A DNA stretch of 51,011 nt from Desulfobacteraceae bacterium. Its GTDB lineage: Bacteria > Desulfobacterota > Desulfobacteria > Desulfobacterales > RPRI01. Both the position numbers and the translations under genes were made by a program. The notes under the pieces were generated by a model. The model did no database searches. It saw nothing but the letters and a program-made list of their open reading frames with translations, and was not told where the DNA came from. Shown in pieces: positions 33,602 through 41,593 of the stretch (within the stretch, counting starts at the first letter, position 1; every line of letters starts with the position of its first letter). The DNA lies in assembly GCA_011391695.1 (NCBI GenBank), contig JAABQB010000020.1:1-51011 (forward strand), written 5' to 3'.

Positions 33602-34381
33602 CTATTTCTGTTTCCACACAGGACTTCGTTTTCCCAGGAATGCGCTTATTCCCTCATTAGCATCTTCCGTAGAGCACAGACGGGCAAAAGCTTCGTTCAT
33701 ATATTCGAAAGATTTATAATAATCCAGATCCGCTGCCGCATAGAATGCCTTTTTGGCGATCTGCAGCGCCAGGGGACTCTTTTGCGCCAGAATCGCAGCC
33801 CAGTTACGGGTTTCCTTGTCTAAATCCGCTTCGGGTATGACACGGTTGATAAGTCCCATCTTTAATGCTTCATTTGCCGTGATCAGATCCCCGTAAAATA
33901 ACAGTTCGAGGGCTCTCTTTCTACCCACGGACCGGGTGACCGGGATTACCGGCCCAATGCAGTTTAGCCCTACGTTGATTGCGGTCAGACCCAGACGTGC
34001 TTTTTCACCGGCGATCGCGAGATCAGCAGCTGCCACCAGGCCTGCTCCGTTTGCCGCAGCAACTCCATGTACCTGAGCAATAACAGGCTTGCTCAAACGG
34101 CTGATTGTAATCAGCGGGTTTTCCATGCATTCTATCCAGTTCCGGTACTCTGTAACGCTTTTATTTGAGAAATCGCTTATATCGATACCGGCGCAAAATG
34201 CCTTGCCTGATCCTTTCAGGATAATTACTCGCGCCTTTTCTTCCGCGTCAAGTTCCCAAAGAGCCTGGTTGAGTTCCTTTGCAAGAGGAATGTTGAACGT
34301 GTTGAGACTGCCCGGACGATTAAGCGTTATTTCAGCTACAAAATCTTCCCCGATTTCAACGATAATGTTCTCGTAACTCAT
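33602..34381 (-). CDS. Crotonase-superfamily protein, ECHDC3-like, lacking both hydratase glutamates
   Basis: 259-residue enoyl-CoA hydratase/isomerase-fold protein. The CoA/oxyanion segment FCAGIDISDF near residue 62 and VHGVAAANGAGLVAAADLAIA near 105 are present, but the positions of the two catalytic glutamates of classical hydratase (in GGGCELA and QPEI) hold Gly and Ala here (ANGAGLV and LTAINVGL). The stretch AINVGLNC resembles human ECHDC3-type proteins. The fold is secure; hydration of enoyl-CoA is doubtful. It starts after AAAAGGAG; a short 3' remnant of another frame lies just upstream. Confidence 0.88.
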   Translation of the reverse strand: MSYENIIVEIGEDFVAEITLNRPGSLNTFNIPLAKELNQALWELDAEEKARVIILKGSGKAFCAGIDISDFSNKSVTEYRNWIECMENPLITISRLSKPVIAQVHGVAAANGAGLVAAADLAIAGEKARLGLTAINVGLNCIGPVIPVTRSVGRKRALELLFYGDLITANEALKMGLINRVIPEADLDKETRNWAAILAQKSPLALQIAKKAFYAAADLDYYKSFEYMNEAFARLCSTEDANEGISAFLGKRSPVWKQK

Positions 34382-34741
34382 GGTATAGCTCCTTTTTTTT
34401 ATATTAGAGTACCTGTTTCAGTAAAATTACCATAAATATCCGACAGTTGCATTTTACACGCCATGGGTGCCGCGGGTAAACAATAATCAAAAGCAAAGTG
34501 TCCTGTTTTTACGCTAACCAGTTTTTTCTCTATATCTTCCCAGGCTTCACCGGTCAATGGCTAATAATCTGCCATGTCGCGTTTCTTATGCAGTTAAATT
34601 ATTGATGCTGGAACAGATTGATCCAGCCTTTAAGATCGAAAAAAATCACTCATTGATATTACAATGGAAAACAGGTAGAAATAACAGGGAAATTCAAATC
34701 TTTTTTATTAATCACCTGCCGGAGAAGGAGGCGAAAGAAAA
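34382..34741. other. 360-bp gap between the crotonase gene and trmO
   Basis: The only items are the short leftward remnant at 34399-34557 and a rightward 66-codon frame (34557-34757) without a ribosome-binding site that overlaps the start of trmO; neither is convincing. GGAGAAGGAGG just before 34742 serves trmO. Promoters for the two divergent genes must lie here, but none stands out. Confidence 0.5.
34399..34557 (-). pseudogene. Possible 3' remnant of a gene upstream of the crotonase gene
   Basis: A clean 52-codon frame begins at a TTG just after an in-frame TAG and ends 17 bases before the crotonase start, in the same direction. The peptide contains VKTGHFAFDYCLP and CKMQLSDIYGNFTETG and does not look like random translation, but I do not recognise a family. 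No ribosome-binding site precedes it. It may be the tail of a deleted operon partner or chance. Confidence 0.3.
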
Positions 34742-35227
34742 ATGGAGGAGCAGATAATATACAGGCCAATAGGTATTATTCACACTCCCTTTACAGAAGC
34801 AAAAAAAATGCCGATTCAGCCCGCTGCTGCAAAGGGCATTGAAGGAACCATTGATATTAATCCTGAATTTGAAAACGGGCTTAAGGATCTCGATGGGTTT
34901 TCACACATTATTTTGCTTTATCATTTACATCTTTCAAGGGGTTTTTCCCTCGAGGTTATCCCGTTTCTGGACGATAAACCGAGGGGCGTCTTTTCCACAA
35001 GGGCCCCAAGGCGCCCCAATCCTATAGGACTTTCGATCGTACGGCTTGTTGATATTGAAGAAAACAGACTTTACATTAAGAACGTGGATGTTGTGGATGG
35101 AACTCCCCTGCTTGATATAAAGCCCTATGTCCCGGAATTTGATCATCAGAAAGCTGAAAAGATCGGGTGGCTATCCGACAAGATTGACAGGATGCGGGAG
35201 ACAAAATCGGATGAAAGGTTTAAATAA
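34742..35227 (+). CDS. trmO: tRNA (N6-threonylcarbamoyladenosine-37-N6)-methyltransferase TrmO
   Basis: 161-residue TsaA/TrmO-family protein that methylates t6A37 in threonine tRNA using SAM. The N-terminal YRPIGIIHTPFTEAKKMPIQP and the core GVFSTRAPRRPNPIGLSIVRL and VDGTPLLDIKPYVPEFD are characteristic. It has the length of the short, single-domain form. Two AGGAG-like sites precede the ATG. It stands alone, about 145 bases before trxA. Confidence 0.92.
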   Translation: MEEQIIYRPIGIIHTPFTEAKKMPIQPAAAKGIEGTIDINPEFENGLKDLDGFSHIILLYHLHLSRGFSLEVIPFLDDKPRGVFSTRAPRRPNPIGLSIVRLVDIEENRLYIKNVDVVDGTPLLDIKPYVPEFDHQKAEKIGWLSDKIDRMRETKSDERFK

Positions 35228-35303
35228 CCCGGGAAGATGCATTACGAAAATGTTGAACCCGTTATGCCAGTCCCTCCAAGAGTGACAGCTGGGAATGAGG
35301 GTG

Positions 35304-35332
35304 TTGACAATGCTTACGCATATAACTATAAT
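35304..35332 (+). promoter_or_regulatory. Consensus sigma-70 promoter upstream of trxA
   Basis: TTGACA (35304-35309) and TATAAT (35327-35332) are both perfect, with an exact 17-base spacer. The expected transcript start is about 35339, giving a 34-base leader to the trxA ATG at 35373. It is the best promoter in the window and should drive trxA-trxB-bamD strongly. Confidence 0.88.
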
Positions 35333-35372
35333 CAGCCAGAATAAAAATTCATTAATAGAAAGGATATAAGAG

Positions 35373-35699
35373 ATGGCAGAAGGTATAATGGAAATCAGTG
35401 ACAGCAGTTTTGATTCGGAGGTTATTCAATCGGAAAAACCGGTTCTGGTTGATTTCTGGGCACCATGGTGCGGCCCATGCAAGGCTATCGGACCTATAAT
35501 CGAAGAGCTTGCAGGAGAGTTCAGTGACAAGATAAAGTTCGCGAAATGCAATGTAGATGACAACCCTGTTTCACCGGGAAAATTCGGGATAAAAGCCATT
35601 CCTACACTTATTTTCTTCAAGCAGGGAAAGGTCGTTGATCAAATTACCGGCATGGTTGCAAAATCCAAACTCCAGCAAACAATAAACAGCGTACTGTAA
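35373..35699 (+). CDS. trxA: Thioredoxin
   Basis: 108-residue thioredoxin. The active site WAPWCGPCKAIGP has Cys33 and Cys36, and the cis-proline is in KAIPTLIFF. It reduces protein disulfides in the cytoplasm, with electrons from the adjacent TrxB. AAGGAT precedes the ATG. It follows a consensus promoter and is 12 bases from trxB. Confidence 0.96.
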   Translation: MAEGIMEISDSSFDSEVIQSEKPVLVDFWAPWCGPCKAIGPIIEELAGEFSDKIKFAKCNVDDNPVSPGKFGIKAIPTLIFFKQGKVVDQITGMVAKSKLQQTINSVL

Positions 35700-35711
35700 C
35701 AGAAGCCTGCA

Positions 35712-36641
35712 ATGGAAAAAGCTGATTACGATCTCATAATAATCGGGGGAGGACCTGCCGGGCTTACAGCCGGAATTTATGCTGTCAGGGCAAGATTAAA
35801 TGTTATTCTTTATGAAAAGCTTGTGCCTGGCGGCCAGATAATCGTTACCGACTGGGTCGAAAATTATCCCGGCTTTCCTGAAGGGATAAGCGGAATGGAT
35901 CTCGTTGAGAAGATTGTGGAACAGGCTAAACGGCTGGGCCTCAAAATAGAAAACAACGAGGTAATTTCCCTTGATGTGTCAGGACAGCTCAAGAGAGTCA
36001 TTTTCCCCGACAAAACAGTTACAGCCCATGCCATCATAATTGCAACAGGCGCACACCCAAAAAAACTTGGTGTTGAAGGAGAGGATGCTTTTATAGGAAA
36101 AGGAATCTCTTTCTGCGCCACCTGCGACGGACCATTCTATAAAAACAAAGTGGTTGCGGCTGTTGGCGGCGGTGATACTGCTGTTCAGGAAGGCATTTTC
36201 CTTACAAGGTTTGCAAAAAAAGTCTATCTTATTCACAGAAGGGATCAGCTTAGAGCAACAAAAATTTTGCAGGAACGCGCCTTTGCAAACAATAAAATAG
36301 ACTTTGTCTGGAATTCGGTTGTAACCAGCATTGAAGGGTCTGACGGCCTGGAAAAATTAACCGTAAAAAATGTTAAAACAGGGGAAACAAAAGAGATTCC
36401 TGTTGACGGTTGCTTTGTCTGGGTAGGAATTCTTCCCAACAGCGGTTTTATTCCAGATACAATTAAGACGGATGAATATGGATTTGTAATTACTAACCAT
36501 AAAATGGAAACCTCGGTTTCCGGTATCTTTTCTGCCGGCGACGGGAGGAGCACTCCTTTGCGCCAGATTGCAACAGCGGTCGGAGATGCCGCAATTGCCG
36601 CTTTTTCTGCGGAACACTATATTGAAAGTTTAAAAAATTGA
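35712..36641 (+). CDS. trxB: Thioredoxin-disulfide reductase
   Basis: 309-residue FAD enzyme. The FAD Rossmann motif IIGGGPAGLTAGIYAVRA is at about residues 9-26, the redox-active pair in CATCDGPFY near 137, the second nucleotide-binding motif in VAAVGGGDTAVQEG, and the FAD-binding end in GIFSAGDGRSTPLRQIATAVGDAAIA. The HRRDQLRA segment after the second motif carries the basic residues usual for NADPH. It forms a pair with trxA and overlaps the bamD start by four bases. Confidence 0.96.
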   Translation: MEKADYDLIIIGGGPAGLTAGIYAVRARLNVILYEKLVPGGQIIVTDWVENYPGFPEGISGMDLVEKIVEQAKRLGLKIENNEVISLDVSGQLKRVIFPDKTVTAHAIIIATGAHPKKLGVEGEDAFIGKGISFCATCDGPFYKNKVVAAVGGGDTAVQEGIFLTRFAKKVYLIHRRDQLRATKILQERAFANNKIDFVWNSVVTSIEGSDGLEKLTVKNVKTGETKEIPVDGCFVWVGILPNSGFIPDTIKTDEYGFVITNHKMETSVSGIFSAGDGRSTPLRQIATAVGDAAIAAFSAEHYIESLKN

Positions 36642-37312
36642 AGAATAGATTATTTCATTTAATTCTGATAGTTATTATCATACTGTTCACGTGCTCCGGC
36701 TGCGCGTTATTTAACGCGTTATTTCAGATCAAAGAGGAAAAATTTGCCCAGGAGCTTGCAAGCGACGGGATGGAAGCCTATCAGGACGGTAAATACAAGG
36801 ATGCAATTGAATCCTTTGAGAGAATTAAAGACTGGTATCCTTTCAGCAAATACGCAATTCTGGCGGAACTCAAAATTGCGGATTCACATTACAAATTAAA
36901 GGAATATGAAGAGGCAGTTTCTGCGTACGAGCAATTTGAAAATCTTCATCCCCAGAATGATGCAATCCCTTATGTAATTTTTCAGAAAGGATTATGCTAT
37001 TTCGAGCAGGTTGATACATCTGACAGAGATCAGAACAGGGCTCGCAAGGCGCTTGAGGCATTCAATCGTTTGATTAAGCAGTTTCCGAATAACACATATT
37101 CCGCCAAAGCCAGAGAATATATTGGCATATGCTATAAAAGCCTTGCCGAATCAGAATTTGAAACAGGCATTTTTTATTATAAGTCAAAGCATTACAAGGC
37201 TGCTTTGGAACGTTTCAAGTCTATTATAATAAATTATCCGGATGTTGGAGTTCATCAGAAAGCTCTTGAGTATATTGCCCTTTGTGAAACTTCACTCTCA
37301 AAGCAAAAATAA
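36638..37312 (+). CDS. bamD: Outer-membrane assembly lipoprotein BamD
   Basis: 224-residue lipoprotein of the BAM complex. The signal peptide ends in TCSGC, giving an acylated Cys at about residue 22. Then come TPR-like helices: EKFAQELASDGMEAYQDGKYKDAIESFERIKDWYPFSKYA, the repeats at 85-110 and IKQFPNNTYSAKARE. The start is TTG and overlaps the trxB stop by four bases, so translation is probably coupled. Coupling of trxAB with an envelope gene is unusual but has no proven meaning. Confidence 0.9.
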   Translation: MKNRLFHLILIVIIILFTCSGCALFNALFQIKEEKFAQELASDGMEAYQDGKYKDAIESFERIKDWYPFSKYAILAELKIADSHYKLKEYEEAVSAYEQFENLHPQNDAIPYVIFQKGLCYFEQVDTSDRDQNRARKALEAFNRLIKQFPNNTYSAKAREYIGICYKSLAESEFETGIFYYKSKHYKAALERFKSIIINYPDVGVHQKALEYIALCETSLSKQK

Positions 37313-37406
37313 AAAAGTGCTTTACACGAATCAGGTTTTAGTGTATCAGCGCACATTCTGTTTGGAAACAGGATAAAACTATTACGATGTTATAAGGAGA
37401 AATTAG

Positions 37407-37598
37407 ATGTCCAAAATGTGTGCGATATGCGGGAAAAAACCTATGGTTGGCTGCAACGTAAGCCATGCTCATAATGTAACAAAACGCAGATTTAACCCTA
37501 ATCTTCAAAATGTCAGAGCGCTTCACAAGGGAAAAATCCAAAAGATAACTGTGTGTACCGGTTGCATAAAATCCGGCCTTGTGGTCAAAGCGCCTTAA
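37407..37598 (+). CDS. rpmB: 50S ribosomal protein L28, zinc-binding form
   Basis: 63-residue L28. The N-terminal MCAICGKKP and the C-terminal VCTGCIKSG provide four cysteines (5, 8, 50, 53) for a zinc ion, the C+ paralogue type. [10 protein letters not shown] is the family core. AAGGAG precedes the ATG. A possible promoter, TTTACA (37321) and TATCAG (37344), lies upstream at 17-base spacing. It is convergent with rel. Confidence 0.96.
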   Translation: MSKMCAICGKKPMVGCNVSHAHNVTKRRFNPNLQNVRALHKGKIQKITVCTGCIKSGLVVKAP

Positions 37599-37615
37599 TT
37601 TTCAACCACCGAATT

Positions 37616-39760
37616 TCATTCGTCTAATCGCTTTGCTTCCACAACGAGCTTTACCTTCTTCAGATCCGATAAGACCTTTTTCAAATGGTCGGTATCTTTA
37701 ACGGTAAGGGTAAAAAAACTATCGACAACCTTGTTTTCATTTGTCACAGTATTGGCGCCGATAATATTGGCGCCATTTTTACTGATATTGGAAGCTATAT
37801 CTGCCAGCAAGCCAACCCTGTCATGGGCTGTGACATTTATCTTAACCTGATATAAATCGGTTGAAGTCACATTCCACTCGACATCTATCTGTCTTTCAGG
37901 ATTCATTTTAAGGGCATTCACACAATTTGTCCGGTGAACAGTAACTCCATAGCCCTGTGTAATATACCCCGTAATCGGATCACCAGGAACCGGCTGGCAG
38001 CACTTTCCGAATTTTAGCAGTATGTCGTCTATTCCCTTGACAATAACTCCGGATGTTGTTTTTTTCTTTCTGACACGTCCTATCAATTTATCTAATATCG
38101 ATTCATCTTCTTCTGTCTTTGTCTTGGGAACAATCTTTCTTACTATCTGCATAGGGGTAGTTTTGCCATAACCAACGCTTGCAATCATATCTTCAACAGT
38201 TTTAAAACCAAGCTGATCAATGATTTTATCTATATCACCGGACTTTAGAAGAGCCGAAAAATTAAGCTGTTCCTTGCGGAAGGTCTTCTCGCACATCTCG
38301 CGCCCCAGAGTAATGCTGCGATCTTTTTCCTGTGCCTTGATCCATTGTCTTATCCTTGACCGGGCTTTTACCGTCTTAACAAACTTAAGCCAGTCCTTGC
38401 TCGGATGGTGGCCCTTTGTGGTTATTATTTCAACTATGTTTCCTGTCAGCAGTTCGTAATTTAAAGGAACCATGCGACCGTTTACTTTTGCGCCGGTACA
38501 CTGATTTCCGACTTCCGTATGTATAAAATAAGCAAAATCAACCGGCGTTGCCCCTTTGGGAAGAGATTTGATAGCCCCTTTCGGAGTAAATACATATACC
38601 TCATCCGGGTATAGATCTATACGCACATTTTCAAGGAATTCAACAGGATCCTTGAAGTCTTCCTGGTTTTCAACCAGGTTTTGTATCCAGGAAAATTTTT
38701 TGCTTATATTGTCATCTATATTCTTTCCCTCTTTGTAACTCCAGTGAGCAGCAATTCCTGATTTTGCAACCGTATCCATATCCCATGTCCGGATTTGTAT
38801 TTCAATCCGCTCGCCTATGGGACCGACAACTGTCGTATGCAAGGACTGATACATATTCGGTTTCGGGAATCCGATATAATCCTTGAACTTATGGGCAATG
38901 GGTTTCCAGAGTGAATGCACAAGCCCGAGGGCTTCGTAGCACTGAGGAACCGTATTGAGTACGATTCTGAATGCGATGATATCGTAAACCTGGTCAAAGG
39001 CAAGGTTCTGCTTGAGCATTTTCTGATATATGCTGTAGTAATATTTATATCTGCCCATAACATCGCACTTGAGGTTATTTTCATCCATCTTCTTCTTGAT
39101 ATAGTCCTTTACTGTTCCAACATATTTTTCCCGTTCCTCCCTGTCTTTACTGACCAGATTTTTGATGTTTGAATATTCGTCCGGTTGAATATGCATGAAT
39201 GCCGTATTTTCCAGCTCATGCTTTATCCAGTAGATACCAAGGCGGGCGGCAATAGGAGCATATATATCCATTGTTTCCTGGGCAATTTTTATTCTTTTTT
39301 CTTCGCTTTGGAACTGGAGTGTTCTCATGTTGTGAAGTCTGTCCGCGAGCTTGATCAGGATAACCCTGATATCATCCGCCATTGCGAGGAACATTTTTCT
39401 TATACTTTCTGCCTGGCGTGCTTCCTGGGAGCCGTCGAAAGGTAGCTTGCCGAGCTTTGTTACCCCGGATACAATATGCAATATTTCCTGTCCGAACAGC
39501 GCTTTTATCTCTTCGGGAGTTGCGCGGGTATCTTCTATAACATCGTGCAGCAGCCCGGCAGCAACGCTCACGGCATCAAGTTTCATATCCGCAAGTATGC
39601 CGGCAACCTCAAGAGGATGGGAAAGGTATGGCTCGCCCGACAACCGGGTCTGTCCTTCATGAACCCTTGCCGAATAGATATAGGCACGGTCTATGATACC
39701 ATGATCCGCATCCGGATTGTTTGCCGTAATCTTGTCAATTATATCCGTGATCCTGATCAT
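37616..39760 (-). CDS. rel: Bifunctional (p)ppGpp synthetase/hydrolase Rel
   Basis: 714-residue RelA/SpoT homologue. The hydrolase HD domain is intact (LLHDVIEDT, His72-Asp73), the synthetase domain covers about 240-350 (VYDIIAFRIVL, HKFKDYIGFPKPNMYQSLHTT), and TGS (VFTPKGAIKSLPKGATPVDFAYFIHTEVG), zinc-finger-like and ACT domains follow. Intact hydrolase and synthetase motifs suggest it both makes and degrades the alarmone. It acts with DksA, also in this window. It is the last gene of the leftward ispG-proS-rel run, separated from proS by a REP half-unit and a 183-bp element. Confidence 0.95.
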   Translation of the reverse strand: MIRITDIIDKITANNPDADHGIIDRAYIYSARVHEGQTRLSGEPYLSHPLEVAGILADMKLDAVSVAAGLLHDVIEDTRATPEEIKALFGQEILHIVSGVTKLGKLPFDGSQEARQAESIRKMFLAMADDIRVILIKLADRLHNMRTLQFQSEEKRIKIAQETMDIYAPIAARLGIYWIKHELENTAFMHIQPDEYSNIKNLVSKDREEREKYVGTVKDYIKKKMDENNLKCDVMGRYKYYYSIYQKMLKQNLAFDQVYDIIAFRIVLNTVPQCYEALGLVHSLWKPIAHKFKDYIGFPKPNMYQSLHTTVVGPIGERIEIQIRTWDMDTVAKSGIAAHWSYKEGKNIDDNISKKFSWIQNLVENQEDFKDPVEFLENVRIDLYPDEVYVFTPKGAIKSLPKGATPVDFAYFIHTEVGNQCTGAKVNGRMVPLNYELLTGNIVEIITTKGHHPSKDWLKFVKTVKARSRIRQWIKAQEKDRSITLGREMCEKTFRKEQLNFSALLKSGDIDKIIDQLGFKTVEDMIASVGYGKTTPMQIVRKIVPKTKTEEDESILDKLIGRVRKKKTTSGVIVKGIDDILLKFGKCCQPVPGDPITGYITQGYGVTVHRTNCVNALKMNPERQIDVEWNVTSTDLYQVKINVTAHDRVGLLADIASNISKNGANIIGANTVTNENKVVDSFFTLTVKDTDHLKKVLSDLKKVKLVVEAKRLDE

Positions 39761-39823
39761 CTATACATCCATTTTTTGCGAGAGCATCAATTCTGATGTA
39801 TTCATAGAAAGTATAAAAATCGA

Positions 39824-39855
39824 GTCACTCCCGTGAAAACGGGAGTCCAGAACTA
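39824..39855. repeat. Single REP unit adjoining the second 183-bp element
   Basis: The same sequence as the left half of the REP pair at 27088: the CTCCCGT/ACGGGAG stem with GAAA loop, then CCAGAACTA. Identity with the 27088 copy covers 32 bases. The 183-bp element begins at 39857, one base further, so the other half of a REP pair may have been lost or displaced. Confidence 0.85.
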
Positions 39856-39856
39856 T

Positions 39857-40039
39857 TTAGTGTTCATCCGGAAACAAAATTTAGACACATTTAAGTTTCC
39901 AATTCGGAAATAGGCAATTTTGGGCAAGCTCAAGGAAATCAAGGGATTGCGCGGAGACATACGTTTTGTATGTCGCACAAGAAATCCCGCAGATTGACAC
40001 AGAGATCGCACAAAAGGGCCATTTCCGGATGGAAACTAA
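39857..40039. mobile_element. 183-bp inverted-repeat element (MITE-like), copy 2
   Basis: Identical in length to the element at 7630-7812, with about 14 substitutions; several of them are paired in stems (see findings). The inverted ends are TTAGTGTTCATCCGGAAA and TTAGTTTCCATCCGGAAA. It supplies the TAG stop of proS (40036-40038). It lies in the same orientation relative to transcription as the other copy. No transposase gene is nearby. Confidence 0.88.
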
Positions 40040-41556
40040 TATGCTTTGGCGAATATTACCCGCCCGCCGCTCGGCCCGCCGCAACAAACACATTCCCCCT
40101 TTTCTTTTTCCTGCGCAAGAGGAATGCATCTTATGGTAACACTTAAGTCTTCTTTTATTTTTGCTTCGCACTCGCCTGCCCCGCACCAGTGAGAAAGAGC
40201 AAAGCCCCCGTGGATTTCAGGCTGCTCCTTATTAAGCGGGGTAAAAAATTCATAAAAAGCCTTTCCCCCGTCTACCGGCAAAGTATTTTTCTCTTTGAAC
40301 GAGAGGGCCTTTTCATAAAGATTATTTTGAATTTCATCTAAAATGCCTGCGATCTCTTTTACAAACATATCCCGTTTCATGGAGATTTTTTCCCTGTGCG
40401 GCTTATCCCTTCTTGCAACATAAACGGAATCCTGGGACATGTCTCTCGGTCCTATCTCAACCCTTAAGGGAATGCCTTTTTTGATCCAATCCCATCCCCT
40501 GGCGCCTCCTGTATCCCTGTCGTCGATTTCAAATCGTATCTTCCGGTTGCAGTAAAAAACACCCTTCAGTTCCGCGGTAATTTTTTGTACATATTCCATA
40601 ACCTTCAATCTGTCATCCGGTGTTCTGTATATCGGAATGAAAACAACCTGAGACGACGCAACTCTCGGAGGCAGAATTACCCCATCATCATCCCCGTGCA
40701 TCATTATGATTCCGCCGATCATCCGGGTTGAAGCTCCCCATGATACCGTCCATGCATACTCTTCTTTCTCTTCAAAGGACTGGAACTTTATCTCGGAAGC
40801 TTTTGCGAAGTTTTGCCCTAGAAAATGCGAAGTTCCGGCCTGAAGAGCCTTTCTGTCCTGCATCATCGCTTCTATGCAGAAGGTTTCAACCGCTCCGGGA
40901 AATCTTTCGGCAGCCGTTTTTCTTCCCTTTGTAACAGGCAGAGCCAGGTATTCTTCGGCAAGCCTGGCATAAATATCCAGCATCAGCAGTGTTCGCTCCA
41001 TAGCCTCTTTCTCCGTCGCATGGGCGGAATGGCCTTCCTGCCATAGAAACTCGCTTGTCCTAAGGAAAATCCTGGTCCTCATCTCCCATCTTACCACATT
41101 TACCCACTGGTTTATAAGAAGAGGAAGATCCCTGTAGCTGCTCACCCATTTTGAAAAGGCGTCTCCAATGATGGTCTCGGAAGTTGGCCGCACAACCAGC
41201 GGTTCAGTTAACGGCCCTGCAGGCACAAGCCTCCCGTCCGCGTTTTTTTCCAGCCTGTGATGGGTTACTACAGCACACTCTTTTGCAAACCCCTCGACGT
41301 GACTGGCCTCTTTTTCAAGAAAGCCAAGAGGAATGAAGAGAGGGAAATAGGCATTTTTGACGCCTGTTTCCTTAAACATATCATCAAGTTCACGCACTAT
41401 ATTTTCCCACAGGGAATATCCCCACGGTTTTATAACCATGCATCCTCTAACAGGTGATCTTTCGGCCATATCTGAGGCTTTAACCACCTGCTGGTACCAC
41501 TCTGAATAATCTTCTTCTCTCGTCGGAGATATTGCGCTTTTTTCCACTTTTGCCAT
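40036..41556 (-). CDS. proS: Prolyl-tRNA synthetase, type 3 (archaeal/eukaryotic-like)
   Basis: 506-residue class II synthetase that charges tRNA-Pro. Motifs: GCMVIKPWGYSLWENI, YFPLFIPLGFLEKEA, RPTSETIIGDAF, W/RTSEFLWQEGHSAH and a C-terminal anticodon-binding region ending in CCGGPSGGRVIFAKAY, with the terminal tyrosine typical of this type. The editing insertion of the longer bacterial form is absent. Its stop codon TAG is formed by the first bases of the inserted 183-bp element. It follows ispG by 37 bases. Confidence 0.95.
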   Translation of the reverse strand: MAKVEKSAISPTREEDYSEWYQQVVKASDMAERSPVRGCMVIKPWGYSLWENIVRELDDMFKETGVKNAYFPLFIPLGFLEKEASHVEGFAKECAVVTHHRLEKNADGRLVPAGPLTEPLVVRPTSETIIGDAFSKWVSSYRDLPLLINQWVNVVRWEMRTRIFLRTSEFLWQEGHSAHATEKEAMERTLLMLDIYARLAEEYLALPVTKGRKTAAERFPGAVETFCIEAMMQDRKALQAGTSHFLGQNFAKASEIKFQSFEEKEEYAWTVSWGASTRMIGGIIMMHGDDDGVILPPRVASSQVVFIPIYRTPDDRLKVMEYVQKITAELKGVFYCNRKIRFEIDDRDTGGARGWDWIKKGIPLRVEIGPRDMSQDSVYVARRDKPHREKISMKRDMFVKEIAGILDEIQNNLYEKALSFKEKNTLPVDGGKAFYEFFTPLNKEQPEIHGGFALSHWCGAGECEAKIKEDLSVTIRCIPLAQEKEKGECVCCGGPSGGRVIFAKAY

Positions 41557-41593
41557 GTTACCCTTTCAACAATTTCATTTAGTTATTAATAAG

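Noticed and set aside
34557-34757. 66-codon rightward frame overlapping the trmO start
   Set aside because: No ribosome-binding site, overlaps trmO, no recognised similarity.
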